A stretch of 30,056 nt of DNA from Hemicentrotus pulcherrimus (Eukaryota > Echinodermata > Echinoidea > Camarodonta > Strongylocentrotidae). Where the stretch lies: positions 155,346-185,401 of the forward strand of contig BEXV01000174.1 of assembly GCA_003118195.1 (NCBI GenBank). The letters are read 5' to 3'. Positions 28,701 to 30,056 of the stretch are shown in pieces. Position numbers and translations under genes: made by a program. The notes beneath the pieces were generated by a model, which was not told where the DNA came from, made no database searches, and saw nothing but the letters and a program-made list of their open reading frames with translations. Positions within the stretch are counted from its first letter, which is position 1. Each line of letters starts with the position of its first letter.

Positions 28701-30035
28701 ACCTTCTATTTTGTCTTTCACGATGCTTTTTTTTTTCTTTGTAGGAATGATTCGAAGGCAACTCTTCCAGCGAAGAGGCTGTGGAACTTCCTTGTGAGGC
28801 AAGAGGTAGTCCAGGATCTCTTCATCCAGTACATCTTCAAGAAGGGCAGTGTCATGGAGGATATGGTAGGAACCAGTTTCTTATATTCCATCTTCCCTGG
28901 ACCCGTGTTATAAATAATAATATCAATAATAATGGTGGCTTCTTATATAGCGCACATGTCCAACACGTTAAGCTATTGATAAAGCCATTTCAAGTTAACA
29001 GTCTACTCTCTCTTATGATTTCAATCGCAAATGAGTTTGGGATTAATCGCAACTGTTTATAAGACAGGGACCTGATATTCAATAATGGATTTTAATGTAA
29101 AGGTACACTTTACCTTTGGATTTATTAGTTTGCAAAATGTTGTACATGTACATGTATATTAAGTTTAATCTACACTGTAGTCTAAATGAAGAGGAGTTTC
29201 ATTTATTCATAAAATATTGGTAAGTTGTATGTACTTTTGTTCAGTGAAATAAAACCAAAACCACAACAGTGAAGTTTATGTATGGAGCTTCCGTCTCCTA
29301 TACTACATGTATCTTTCTCTCCCTCTTTCAGTTTTTTTTCTTTATTACTTTCTCTCCTCTTTCCTTCTGTACTCCTGCCTTTCCTACCTGTCTCTTTATT
29401 CTCTTGACAGAGTTGTTTTAGTTTAGAGGATAAGTCACCGGACTGTAAATCTCAAGGGCCCGGATTCGAGTCCCTACCACATTGCTAATGTTGTTTGTGA
29501 AGACATGCTTACTTGAGCCTGGTGTAGTCCATGTATACCTGTTGGGATTTTCCCCTATGTTGCAATGTGCTCTTAAAGCCCCACTGCACTAGTTTGGCCA
29601 GGAGGGATTGGACCTCCCTGCATGGTCACTGACAGATGCTTCTCATCAAATAAGCTCTCAATTAAAATAAGAAAAAAGGGGTCATGGGGGACCAATGGTC
29701 AACGATTAGATATTGTTGCTGAATAGCAGGCACAAGTAGCTATAAGTAGTGCAGTGGGGCTTTAAAAGAACTTCATGAGCTCAAGCTTGGGTAGGAATTC
29801 ATATTAAACTGTGATATGTACTACATGAATGGAATAATGTTATTACTATTTCTTTGTCTCGTGTCCAACATGTATCCATCTTTTGAATCCCTTCCATCTT
29901 TTCTCCACTCACCAGACTGACTCCATCTCCATGAGAAGCCCTAGCAAAAGCACCGGCTCTCTCCCCCAAGCAACTTCACAGGCAAGACTCGTCCACAAAG
30001 AACAGGAGAAGATTTCTGCTTTCTGCTTCAACCAG
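262..30035 (+). CDS. DMXL2: DmX-like protein / Rabconnectin-3 alpha (partial gene, 23 exons, both ends missing)
   Basis: This is a spliced gene whose 23 exons join into 2,830 codons without a stop. The translation follows recalled vertebrate DMXL1/DMXL2 from end to end, with hallmark strings such as HPRAV-GFSWRKTSKYMPR, RWRKAALKNAF, AAFFLLAGSL, NYLRTHPLL, FGGGAK and AKRLW-FLV-QEV. Order of domains: N-terminal WD40 blades (window residues about 1-1500, forming two propellers in the Rav1/DMXL family), a Rav1p_C-type helical core (about 1600-1850), helical repeats with an acidic insert (about 1850-2600), and a linker before the missing C-terminal WD40 propeller. Vertebrate homologues are about 3,000 residues, so most of the protein is here. 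Known family role: scaffold that with WDR7 and ROGDI promotes V-ATPase V1-Vo assembly on endosomes and synaptic vesicles, with Rab3 GEF/GAP links in vertebrates. Invertebrates usually have one gene that predates the DMXL1/DMXL2 split, so the symbol is approximate. Confidence 0.95.
441..1385 (+). other. Intron with degenerate minisatellite
   Basis: No coding signal supported. About half is a decayed repeat of phrases like CAGATGTCCTAGGGTTC and TGTGCCC (listed separately), with a C-run at 1047-1058 and a short TTAGGG-like stretch near 1273. Confidence 0.7.
780..1240. repeat. Degenerate minisatellite
   Basis: Recurring imperfect phrases (CTGATGCCC, CAGATGTCCTAGGGTTC, TTCCTGTGCCC, AGATGTCCTGGGTTCC) recur roughly every 30-50 bases. 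The copies are too diverged and indel-rich to give a single period by eye. Open frames on both strands here come from the repeat, not from a gene. Confidence 0.5.
1386..1574 (+). CDS. DMXL2: DMXL exon 2: canonical WD repeat
   Basis: Acceptor AG at 1384-1385 and donor gtacgt at 1575; phase 2 to 2, 189 nt. Residues 60-123. It contains the clear WD motif VLVTSCRDNICRLWCETLLP, as in vertebrate DMXL. A Lys/Thr-rich hydrophilic stretch then leads into the variable loop of the propeller. A second AG at 1392-1393 would shift the frame away from the conserved sequence, so 1386 is preferred. Confidence 0.93.
1575..2301 (+). other. Intron, AT-rich, nothing recognised
   Basis: Apart from a TACATGTACGTGTAC stretch near 1906 and scattered T-runs I see no element or coding signal. 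Confidence 0.6.
2302..2343 (+). CDS. DMXL2: DMXL exon 3: 42-nt microexon
   Basis: Acceptor aacag ends at 2301 and donor gtaagt starts at 2344. Phase 2 to 2 and exactly 14 codons, so it could be skipped without a frameshift. It codes an acidic polar stretch (DEVDAQDSESGSS) in the loop between the WD repeat and the HFHIA strand. The region is not conserved, so the call rests on splice sites and phase rather than on similarity. Confidence 0.68.
2344..4653 (+). other. Long intron with a TA-flanked foldback element
   Basis: Holds a C/TCC run (2743-2763), a T-rich stretch (about 3040-3135) and the foldback element at 3430-3579. The remaining AT-rich sequence shows nothing else I can support. Confidence 0.65.
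3430..3579. mobile_element. Foldback MITE with TA target duplication
   Basis: Two arms of about 60 bp (3432-3491 and 3518-3577) are reverse complements with only a few mismatches. They run from ATAGGGACTTTTAGATTCTG inward to GGCAATGTGAC. TA dinucleotides sit at both outer ends, as expected for Tc1/mariner-type target duplication. The loop is about 25 bp. It has no coding capacity, so it is non-autonomous. Confidence 0.85.
4654..4808 (+). CDS. DMXL2: DMXL exon 4: WD40 segment ending HFHIAATINP
   Basis: Acceptor tag ends at 4653 and donor gttggt (a weak variant) starts at 4809; phase 2 to 1. Residues 137-189. A basic start (KKRKQVEHA) is followed by HELHRYYHGKV and the conserved FHIAATINPNT, matching the HFHIA-SINPATDIP string of vertebrate DMXL, whose DIP is completed by the next exon. 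The weak donor is supported by exact phase continuity. Confidence 0.9.
4851..5030. repeat. CTT/CCT polypyrimidine microsatellite
   Basis: Almost uninterrupted pyrimidines on the + strand made of TTC, TTTTTC and CTC units. It begins about 40 bases after the 5' splice site of exon 4. Confidence 0.9.
5594..5765. repeat. GA-rich purine tract
   Basis: About 170 bases of imperfect GAGA, GGGA and AGAGGG units on the + strand. The Ser/Pro/Leu-rich open frames on the minus strand here are simple-repeat artefacts. Confidence 0.9.
6349..6940. mobile_element. Large foldback element with GA-rich core
   Basis: The left arm (6349-6475) and right arm (6819-6940) are near-perfect inverted repeats of about 120 bp. 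Both carry ATCTTGCCTGCCTCCTTGAA, ACTAGGGATTTGTGTTG and AGAAGGGAGAAAAGAGAAA in opposite orientation. An insertion of about 9 bases (ACATGTAAT) breaks the left arm. The centre is diverged AGAGAG sequence. No transposase is encoded. The ends look like TAT(T)..(A)ATA, so the target duplication is unclear. Confidence 0.8.
8071..8298 (+). CDS. DMXL2: DMXL exon 5: WD40 segment with VVNWLNNKELQFTL
   Basis: Acceptor caacag ends at 8070 and donor gtgggt starts at 8299; phase 1 to 1. Residues 189-265. It completes DIPLLPAM and carries FVVNWLNNKELQFTLAAE, equivalent to vertebrate DMXL VVHWLNNKE-HFTL. The tail (DEGEEMDGNTLIDQG) is an acidic loop, typically variable. Being frame-neutral, it could in principle be a cassette exon, but its conserved strand argues it is constitutive. 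Confidence 0.93.
8421..8460. repeat. 40-bp near-perfect palindrome
   Basis: AAAGTCAGTA at the left pairs exactly with TACTGACTTT at the right, and inside TCTCTT pairs with AAGAGA around a 2-base loop. Only a few bases bulge. Confidence 0.75.
9221..9241. repeat. (ACATGT)n self-complementary array
   Basis: Uninterrupted TACATG units. The same 8-mer TACATGTA occurs singly at many other places in the window. Confidence 0.85.
9251..9796. mobile_element. TTAA-flanked non-autonomous DNA element
   Basis: It starts TTAAAGGGACTTGGTAACAT and ends ATGTTACCAAGTCACTTTAA, inverted repeats of about 24 bp with two mismatches. TTAA lies at both ends, the target duplication of piggyBac-type transposons. The 546-bp body has no transposase frame. 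Confidence 0.75.
10005..10049 (+). CDS. DMXL2: DMXL exon 6: 45-nt microexon
   Basis: Acceptor ttacag ends at 10004 and donor gtatgt starts at 10050; phase 1 to 1, 15 codons (DDIPTVKIHVENSSP). The pattern (acidic start, then a short beta-like VKIHV) fits the variable linker before the next WD strand. Skipping would keep the frame. Supported by strong splice signals and phase rather than by similarity. Confidence 0.72.
10050..10770 (+). other. Intron with clustered AGGTCA half-sites
   Basis: No coding signal. The notable content is two groups of nuclear-receptor-like direct repeats (10334-10354 and 10413-10425). Confidence 0.6.
10334..10425 (+). promoter_or_regulatory. Possible nuclear-receptor DR1 cluster
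   Basis: AGGTCA-A-AGGTCG-AA-AGGTCA at 10334-10354 and AGGTCA-A-AGGTTC at 10413-10425 give five half-sites, two of them as 1-base-spaced direct repeats. This spacing is the known preference of RXR, HNF4, COUP-TF and PPAR type receptors. The cluster is intronic and function is not shown; it may equally be a remnant of a repeat. Confidence 0.35.
10771..12086 (+). CDS. DMXL2: DMXL exon 7: 1.3-kb exon, several WD40 blades
   Basis: Acceptor ttgcag ends at 10770 and donor gttagt starts at 12087; phase 1 to 0. Residues 280-718. Successive family strings: DMLYSIHPIDGSFLLWLVDW, VSFSCRIPHSFPTFD, SMLSKHTNGSLNQWEISF, CGHRFSLNHLACH, LLLTTSHHN, SELILWRVFNVGPL, ELARINSPFVSAFSHIAW and SPSACFIASDGYSLRLF, all in the vertebrate order. 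Blades are irregular, as usual for this family. Between them is a basic Ser-rich insert (R-R-T-S, R-R-A-S, K-R-A-S at 11523-11573) with the look of a kinase-target loop. Base composition is clearly more GC-rich than the flanking introns. Confidence 0.97.
12575..12616. mobile_element. Possible SINE/MITE end (AGCGCTT..AAGCGCTTTATAAGC)
   Basis: A GC-containing motif in AT-rich sequence runs directly into a long TTTA tail. Read in reverse it gives TTATAAAGCGCTT, resembling TTATATAGCGC at 28932 and TTATATAGCACC at 17446. Family not identified. Confidence 0.35.
12617..12788. repeat. TTTA/ATTT microsatellite
   Basis: About 170 bases of TTTA, TTTAT and TTCAT units ending only about 10 bases before the exon 8 acceptor, thus replacing the usual polypyrimidine tract. 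Confidence 0.9.
12800..12982 (+). CDS. DMXL2: DMXL exon 8: QSTSRPGCIIELDTLND segment
   Basis: Acceptor gtgcag ends at 12799 and donor gtatag starts at 12983; phase 0 to 0, 61 codons. Residues 719-779. Carries SPVTAFLLQN, an acidic stretch (EESDNDEDGDQ), then LQSTSRPGCIIELDTLNDAKQ, the counterpart of vertebrate QQSTARPGCIIALD. The acceptor lacks a normal pyrimidine tract because of the TTTA repeat. Confidence 0.95.
13056..13340. mobile_element. MITE with CCAGGGGG-type termini
   Basis: The left end CAGGGGGGTGTTCCACAAAG and right end GTGAAACACCCCCAGG are inverted. The inner arms TTAACTATGGCAGGCC (to 13115) and GGCCTGCCATAGTTAA (from 13291) also pair exactly. Arms are about 50-60 bp, the body is 285 bp, with no coding capacity. 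A related end occurs at 18240-18357. Confidence 0.8.
13870..13934. repeat. Hairpin repeat TGTGTATACGACGCAC / GTGCGTCTTATACACA
   Basis: Two 16-base arms with a single mismatch, separated by 33 bases, followed by GAGATTTACGGTA. It looks like an end of a dispersed element; family not identified. Confidence 0.55.
14017..14257 (+). CDS. DMXL2: DMXL exon 9: WD40 strand segment FFLVVVERK
   Basis: Acceptor cccacag ends at 14016 and donor gtgagt starts at 14258; phase 0 to 1. Residues 780-860. It reads NWQNVQLMHVYQQQFI, then a Ser-rich loop, then LFEERFFLVVVERK and MVHMWYIRLE, equivalent to vertebrate TQLLHVFEEDFI ... FYLIVIE ... LRMWHLHL. The alternative GT at 14252 is rejected because it breaks phase. 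Confidence 0.94.
14258..14744 (+). other. Intron, nothing recognised
   Basis: AT-rich; only scattered TGTACATG palindromes (near 14527 and 14667) and a purine stretch near 14628. Confidence 0.6.
14745..16940 (+). CDS. DMXL2: DMXL exon 10: 2.2-kb exon, second propeller to helical core
   Basis: Acceptor ttccag ends at 14744 and donor gtgaga starts at 16941; phase 1 to 1. Residues 860-1592. A 40-residue acidic/Ser insert comes first (DEESQLDDDIPDDSSSDFSD). Then KLDLPSGVEVVSATPAAGHL, SSSIYPACVAPYLFATACSD with GKLRFWKC (a WD repeat), YRWEEWKLL, YECESTGGSEWMIEEAIDL, LSWVSKEEGTHILTVGMGSK, SWVRAGILVVGLQNEMHVYS, LPQYHPKQLMGLMSSGKIRR with VKAILVHLVNCIAGE, YIELASVPPLPLYRL and ADTIASTKTE. This order is exactly that of vertebrate DMXL. 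From LPQYHP onward it is the helical Rav1-like region. A Ser/Asn-rich loop with SRTDREKSYNDMSELL is less conserved. Confidence 0.97.
16941..17609 (+). other. Intron, mostly featureless
   Basis: AT-rich. Near 17442 it has TTATTTATATAGCACC, resembling repeat ends elsewhere in the window. Nothing else supportable. Confidence 0.55.
17610..17675 (+). CDS. DMXL2: DMXL exon 11: 66-nt linker exon
   Basis: Acceptor ttccag ends at 17609 and donor gttagt starts at 17676; phase 1 to 1, 22 codons. Residues 1592-1614: TVIAREGAGYATVDDSDSSH, a flexible stretch just before the conserved ETLDECGL. Frame-neutral, so a plausible cassette exon. Confidence 0.82.
17688..17840. mobile_element. Short inverted-repeat element (CCATTTCACAAAGCC ends)
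   Basis: The left GCAGGGACCATTTCACAAAG and the right TTTTGTGAAATGCTCCCCTGG are imperfect inverted repeats. Inside, ATGACAAAAACCAGTGATAA pairs with the CTGTTTTTTGTCACTGATGA region. Body about 150 bp, non-coding. Confidence 0.65.
18240..18357. mobile_element. Truncated end of the 13056-type MITE
   Basis: It shares with the right half of the 13056 element the order TTTGTGAC, GAGA(A)ACCAATGC, AGCCTGCCA-AGT-AAGT, then GTGAAGCACCCCCCTAG. The left end is not visible, so it looks truncated. Confidence 0.5.
18464..18552 (+). CDS. DMXL2: DMXL exon 12: start of Rav1-like core
   Basis: Acceptor tgtag ends at 18463 and donor gtaagt starts at 18553; phase 1 to 0. Residues 1614-1643: ETLDECGLRFLLAMRFHICL, then TKSLPRHQQ, matching vertebrate LDECGL-FLLAMRLHTCLLTSLP. 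Confidence 0.96.
18553..18953 (+). other. Intron, nothing recognised
   Basis: Short AT-rich intron; I see no element or RNA signal. Confidence 0.6.
18954..19142 (+). CDS. DMXL2: DMXL exon 13: Rav1-like core (CHFAWAFHSEAEEEL)
   Basis: Acceptor tttttag ends at 18953 and donor gtatga starts at 19143; phase 0 to 0, 63 codons. Residues 1644-1706: VQLKHQGIGSCHFAWAFHSE, then AEEELLSLIP, GTPTWAELRSVGVGWWVRNN and LKRCMEK. One of the most conserved blocks of DMXL/Rav1; helical, part of the surface that engages V-ATPase in the RAVE family. Confidence 0.97.
19152..19216. repeat. C/CT-rich microsatellite
   Basis: CCCCTCC units turn into a pure (CT)n run, starting about 9 bases after the exon 13 donor. 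Confidence 0.85.
19214..19773. repeat. Exact 204-bp direct duplication flanking an N
   Basis: Bases 19214-19417 reappear unchanged at 19570-19773 (offset 356). The first copy ends exactly at the single ambiguous base N (19418), where the second copy continues into unique sequence. The material between is CT-rich repeat. Confidence 0.9.
19631..19843. mobile_element. TTAA-flanked short DNA element
   Basis: The left end TTAACCCATAGCCTGCCA and the reverse complement of the right end TTAACCCTTATCGTGCCA match at about 15 of 18 positions, with TTAA at both ends. Body 213 bp, non-coding. The first duplicate (from 19275) is the same element cut at the N. Confidence 0.6.
20031..20128 (+). CDS. DMXL2: DMXL exon 14: FYLAMKKKNVVWGLF segment
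   Basis: Acceptor tgacag ends at 20030 and donor gtgaga starts at 20129; phase 0 to 2. Residues 1707-1739: NPLDSALFYLAMKKKNVVWG is equivalent to vertebrate DALDAAIFYLAMKKKAVIWG. The following intron is only 128 bases, the shortest here. Confidence 0.97.
20257..20527 (+). CDS. DMXL2: DMXL exon 15: Rav1-like core (RWRKAALKNAFALLGRQRFE)
   Basis: Acceptor ctttag ends at 20256 and donor gtaaag starts at 20528; phase 2 to 0. Residues 1739-1829. It reads DQRMTQFFRNDFNTDRWRKA, then ALKNAFALLGRQRFEHAAAF with FLLAGSLEDAVEVC and QLAMVVARLYED: the strongest signature of DMXL and Rav1p_C. The frame stays open past the donor into a Phe/Ser-coding microsatellite, but the next exon resumes the conserved protein at the donor phase. 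Confidence 0.97.
20528..20954 (+). other. Intron dominated by a TTC/TCC tract
   Basis: The pyrimidine tract (20549-20710) begins about 20 bases after the donor; the rest is AT-rich with no feature. Confidence 0.7.
20549..20710. repeat. TTC/TCC trinucleotide tract
   Basis: CTTCTC repeats change to CTCCTC and TCCTCC units. Read in the exon 15 frame it would code a run of Phe and Ser, which is a repeat artefact. Confidence 0.92.
20955..22659 (+). CDS. DMXL2: DMXL exon 16: 1.7-kb exon, helical repeats and acidic insert
   Basis: Acceptor ttacag ends at 20954 and donor gtaaga starts at 22660; phase 0 to 1. Residues 1830-2398. ILAQDEKGEKLLETQPHSDP, then FLRSIAFWMLKDYPASLKTL, FNFYNYLRTHPLLLRRQLAD, RRLFFTTAHAHLSAGCPLLA with LDVLAKIPK, all in vertebrate order. 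Next comes a roughly 150-residue low-complexity insert with three Asp-Trp motifs (21609-21623, 21675-21689, 21726-21737) and a Gly-Asp run from a GAT repeat. Then LKFICCLKIMMEELRTLATG with FEVDGGQLRYQLYIWLEQQV, LEEKRQRAVRRKRWLRDNHH with LLRTLVSYTMLYGANGGGLA, and LYLRLHIHSVLRTILDFSAP. The helical parts resemble clathrin/coatomer-like repeats; the insert is likely disordered. Confidence 0.97.
22660..23204 (+). other. Intron, nothing recognised
   Basis: AT-rich throughout with one TACATGTATTG palindrome near 23054. No coding or repeat structure seen. Confidence 0.6.
23205..23348 (+). CDS. DMXL2: DMXL exon 17: variable loop exon
   Basis: Acceptor aacag ends at 23204 and donor gtaagg starts at 23349; phase 1 to 1, 48 codons. 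Residues 2398-2446: MDAYTPGGRSHVMYRVGHLV, then a basic stretch with GRKRSRHQSQEQ and a Ser/Pro end. Poorly conserved, accepted on splice sites, phase and position. Frame-neutral. Confidence 0.85.
23349..23836 (+). other. Intron with a dispersed repeat fragment
   Basis: Contains a stretch of about 50 bases (23703-23754) that recurs at 27039; otherwise nothing recognised. Confidence 0.55.
23703..23754. repeat. Dispersed repeat fragment (GGATTTTGTTT-AGAATCTGAG)
   Basis: About 80 percent identical by eye over 52 bases to 27039-27090 (shared GCTAAAT-CAGGATTTTGTTT and AGAATCTGAG). Non-coding; family unknown. Confidence 0.6.
23837..24070 (+). CDS. DMXL2: DMXL exon 18: VATYQALLASEREDDIP ... FGGGAK
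   Basis: Acceptor gctcag ends at 23836 and donor gtaagc starts at 24071; phase 1 to 1, 78 codons. Residues 2446-2524. It carries VATYQALLASEREDDIPSPN, LCEGLVAVYMSLLLHALSNN, DLFRLVGHDLNSKTWASVFG and GGAK, near-identical in pattern to vertebrate VATYHAL-AAERED-IPS and WAAVFGGGAK. Confidence 0.97.
24071..24974 (+). other. Intron with CT tract
   Basis: CT-rich tract at 24145-24244 followed directly by ATGTACATGTAC; AT-rich sequence after. Near 24724 there is a short GGGTTAGGGTT phrase. Confidence 0.6.
24145..24244. repeat. (CT)n microsatellite
   Basis: TTTCTC and CCCTCC lead into a nearly pure (CT)n run, starting about 75 bases after the exon 18 donor. Confidence 0.9.
24975..25159 (+). CDS. DMXL2: DMXL exon 19: linker ending FVPPETSLRDYFLVK
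   Basis: Acceptor tttcag ends at 24974 and donor gtgagg starts at 25160; phase 1 to 0. Residues 2524-2585. A Ser-rich start, then KQRDRLALRLMGKARTG and VLREVFVPPETSLRDYFLVK, matching vertebrate DKLNRRFNMRM ... EKFIPPELSMWDYFVAK. Confidence 0.95.
25209..25426. repeat. CTT/CCT polypyrimidine tract
   Basis: About 215 bases of CTCCTT, CTTCTC and CCTCCT units with few interruptions, starting about 50 bases after the exon 19 donor. Confidence 0.92.
25656..25707. repeat. (ATT)n microsatellite
   Basis: Near-perfect ATT repeat about 23 bases before the exon 20 acceptor, leaving only a short pyrimidine tract. Confidence 0.92.
25731..26019 (+). CDS. DMXL2: DMXL exon 20: acidic linker and NSYSW..VKxFxPIAGIE
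   Basis: Acceptor ctcag ends at 25730 and donor gtgagt starts at 26020; phase 0 to 1. Residues 2586-2682. It reads PYIPPSQTGTDYDSNASDSS, an acidic run (DEDEDDLGDYMDDDYDD), a basic patch (SSRRKRNVP), then HSDANSYSWCLMRCAVIKLV and KVQTFLPIAGIE, following vertebrate SGVIYDSDES.., PNSYSWALLHLTMVKLVL and NFFPIAGLEF. The bipartite acidic/basic stretch is probably disordered. Confidence 0.96.
26289..26327. repeat. (ATT)n microsatellite
   Basis: About 12 ATT units with a short interruption. Confidence 0.88.
26811..26830. repeat. (ACATGT)n self-complementary array
   Basis: Three consecutive ACATGT units, as at 9221 and, shorter, at 29142. Confidence 0.85.
26870..27248. repeat. Tandem duplication including the 5' end of exon 21
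   Basis: Copy 1 is 26870-27042, copy 2 is 27098-27248. They share CTTTTACATAACATTGCCCA, CTTTTACATTA-ATTGCCAAC, CTAATTTCTATCCCC and the acceptor CTTCAG, then 43 identical exon bases. They are separated by about 55 bases of a dispersed repeat fragment. Confidence 0.88.
27000..27070 (+). pseudogene. Decoy copy of the exon 21 start, ending in TGA
   Basis: It has the same acceptor and the same 43 bases as true exon 21, read in the same frame (LPVATAILHSILKL). It then diverges into repeat sequence and meets an in-frame TGA at 27068-27070, with no good donor before it. Use of this acceptor would truncate the protein by several hundred residues. The true exon at 27206 continues the conserved protein. 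Confidence 0.8.
27206..27410 (+). CDS. DMXL2: DMXL exon 21: ELPVATAILHSILKLLEQW ... GPAILRYKGLL
   Basis: Acceptor cttcag ends at 27205 and donor gtgggt starts at 27411; phase 1 to 2. Residues 2682-2750. ELPVATAILHSILKLLEQWQ, DLFARPPPDFLSET, LSGPAILRYKGLLDPANTPF correspond to vertebrate ELPVTSPLGIAVIKNLENWE, GPPPNYI and GAGPAILRNKAMLEPENTPF. Confidence 0.96.
27471..27640. mobile_element. Truncated copy of the 29573 TTAA element
   Basis: It starts TTAAAGCCCCACTGCACTAC and is similar along its length, in opposite orientation, to 29573-29765 (shared TTAATTGAGAGCT-ATTTGATG and GCAGGGAGGTC-AATCC). The last 22 or so bases including the second terminal repeat are missing where the foldback begins. 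Confidence 0.8.
27639..27938. mobile_element. 300-bp foldback element with 71-bp arms
   Basis: The left arm 27639-27709 and right arm 27868-27938 are nearly perfect inverted repeats (CAATGAGGATAATAGATAGA, AAGCTACATGTAGTGTCTCA, CCAGATACAGTCAAACCTG). The centre repeats GACAGGTGGTCTTT-TAG and GTGGCCACT phrases. No coding potential. Confidence 0.85.
28098..28278. mobile_element. Diverged second copy of the foldback core
   Basis: It starts ACAATGAAACCGGTCTATAA and ends GTTAAAGCAGGTTTGACTGT, with inner CTGGTCTTTATGTAAAGGTT, paralleling the 27698-27880 core without the long outer arms. Confidence 0.55.
28277..28318. repeat. (ACT)n microsatellite
   Basis: Imperfect TAC/ACT trinucleotide run attached to the end of the preceding repeat. 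Confidence 0.85.
28745..28865 (+). CDS. DMXL2: DMXL exon 22: AKRLWNFLVRQEVVQDLFIQYIF
   Basis: Acceptor ttgtag ends at 28744 and donor gtagga starts at 28866; phase 2 to 0. Residues 2750-2790: LPAKRLWNFLVRQEVVQDLF with IQYIFKK matches vertebrate FPVKRLWHFLVKQEVLQETF with IRYIFTK. The donor is not ideal, but the phase fits and the next exon continues the protein. Confidence 0.95.
29411..29572 (+). mobile_element. tRNA-Tyr-like SINE (promoter head)
   Basis: A-box-like TTTAGTTTAGAGGATAAGTC (29417-29436), the anticodon-arm phrase GGACTGTAAATCT (GTA anticodon position) and a B box GGATTCGAGTCC (29462-29473) are at tRNA spacing. The acceptor stem and a tRNA 3' end are absent and unrelated sequence follows. 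That makes a SINE or tRNA relic more likely than a working tRNA. Confidence 0.6.
29573..29765. mobile_element. Intact TTAA-flanked MITE (AGCCCCACTGCACTA ends)
   Basis: It begins TTAAAGCCCCACTGCACTA and ends TAGTGCAGTGGGGCTTTAA: perfect 19-bp inverted repeats including the TTAA. Body 193 bp, non-coding. A truncated inverted copy is at 27471-27640. The TTAA ends suggest mobilisation by a piggyBac-type transposase (inference). Confidence 0.85.
29916..30035 (+). CDS. DMXL2: DMXL exon 23: linker ending VHKEQEKISAFCFNQ
   Basis: Acceptor accag ends at 29915 and donor gtaacc starts at 30036; phase 0 to 0, 40 codons. Residues 2791-2830. A Ser-rich stretch (SISMRSPSKSTGSLPQ) precedes LVHKEQEKISAFCFNQ, the counterpart of vertebrate VIHKESDMIMAFSVNK, which leads into the C-terminal WD40 propeller. 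The remaining exons lie beyond the window. Confidence 0.92.
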
Positions 30036-30056
30036 GTAACCAAACACTCCCTTTCC

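Larger units (their letters stand above)
27411..28744 (+). other. Intron with nested mobile elements
   Basis: A truncated TTAA element (27471-27640) abuts a 300-bp foldback (27639-27938). A diverged copy of the foldback core (28098-28278) and an ACT microsatellite (28277-28318) follow. The remaining sequence to 28744 shows nothing further. Confidence 0.7.
28866..29915 (+). other. Intron with tRNA-like SINE and TTAA element
   Basis: Contains a TTATATAGCGC-type repeat remnant near 28913-28990, an ACATGTACATGT run at 29142-29157, a CT-rich stretch (29310-29405), a SINE-like unit and the intact TTAA element. Confidence 0.65.

Noticed and set aside
29411..29480. Functional tRNA-Tyr gene
   Set aside because: A and B boxes are present but no acceptor stem closes the cloverleaf and there is no clear terminator; SINE relic is more likely.
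1..30056. CRISPR array, operon or other undescribed multi-gene system
   Set aside because: The window is intron-rich animal DNA from one gene; repeats are microsatellites and transposon remnants with no regular spacer structure.

Overview
The window lies inside one large intron-rich animal gene on the + strand. It encodes a DmX-like protein (DMXL1/DMXL2 family, also called Rabconnectin-3 alpha; the yeast counterpart is Rav1). I traced 23 exons between 262 and 30035. Every junction is GT..AG, all reading phases match, and the exons total 8,490 nt, or 2,830 uninterrupted codons. Both ends are missing. The first exon seen starts inside the N-terminal WD40 region, and the last stops just before the C-terminal WD40 propeller. 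Promoter, start codon, stop codon and 3' UTR are therefore all outside the window.

The organism is a metazoan with an AT-rich, repeat-dense genome: long introns carry many foldback elements, CT/GA tracts and frequent ACATGTAC palindromes. A marine invertebrate fits best. An echinoderm or another invertebrate deuterostome is my first guess and a mollusc is not excluded; the sequence itself does not prove the species.

Layout: 262-4808 (exons 1-4) codes WD40 blades. 8071-16940 (exons 5-10) codes the rest of the WD40-rich half, with two very large exons (7 and 10). 17610-20527 (exons 11-15) is the Rav1-like alpha-helical core, the most conserved part. 20955-24070 (exons 16-18) covers helical repeats plus an acidic, low-complexity insert with Asp-Trp motifs. 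24975-30035 (exons 19-23) is the linker and helical region leading to the missing C-terminal propeller. From family knowledge, the product with WDR7 (Rabconnectin-3 beta) and ROGDI promotes V-ATPase V1-Vo assembly on endosomes and synaptic vesicles.

The introns hold small non-autonomous DNA transposons: three TTAA-flanked elements plus a truncated copy of one, one TA-flanked foldback, two large foldbacks and a family with CCAGGGGG-type ends. They also hold a tRNA-Tyr-like SINE, microsatellites and a partial duplication of one exon. An N at 19418 beside an exact 204-bp duplication points to an assembly join. I found no second gene, no functional RNA gene and no novel multi-gene system.
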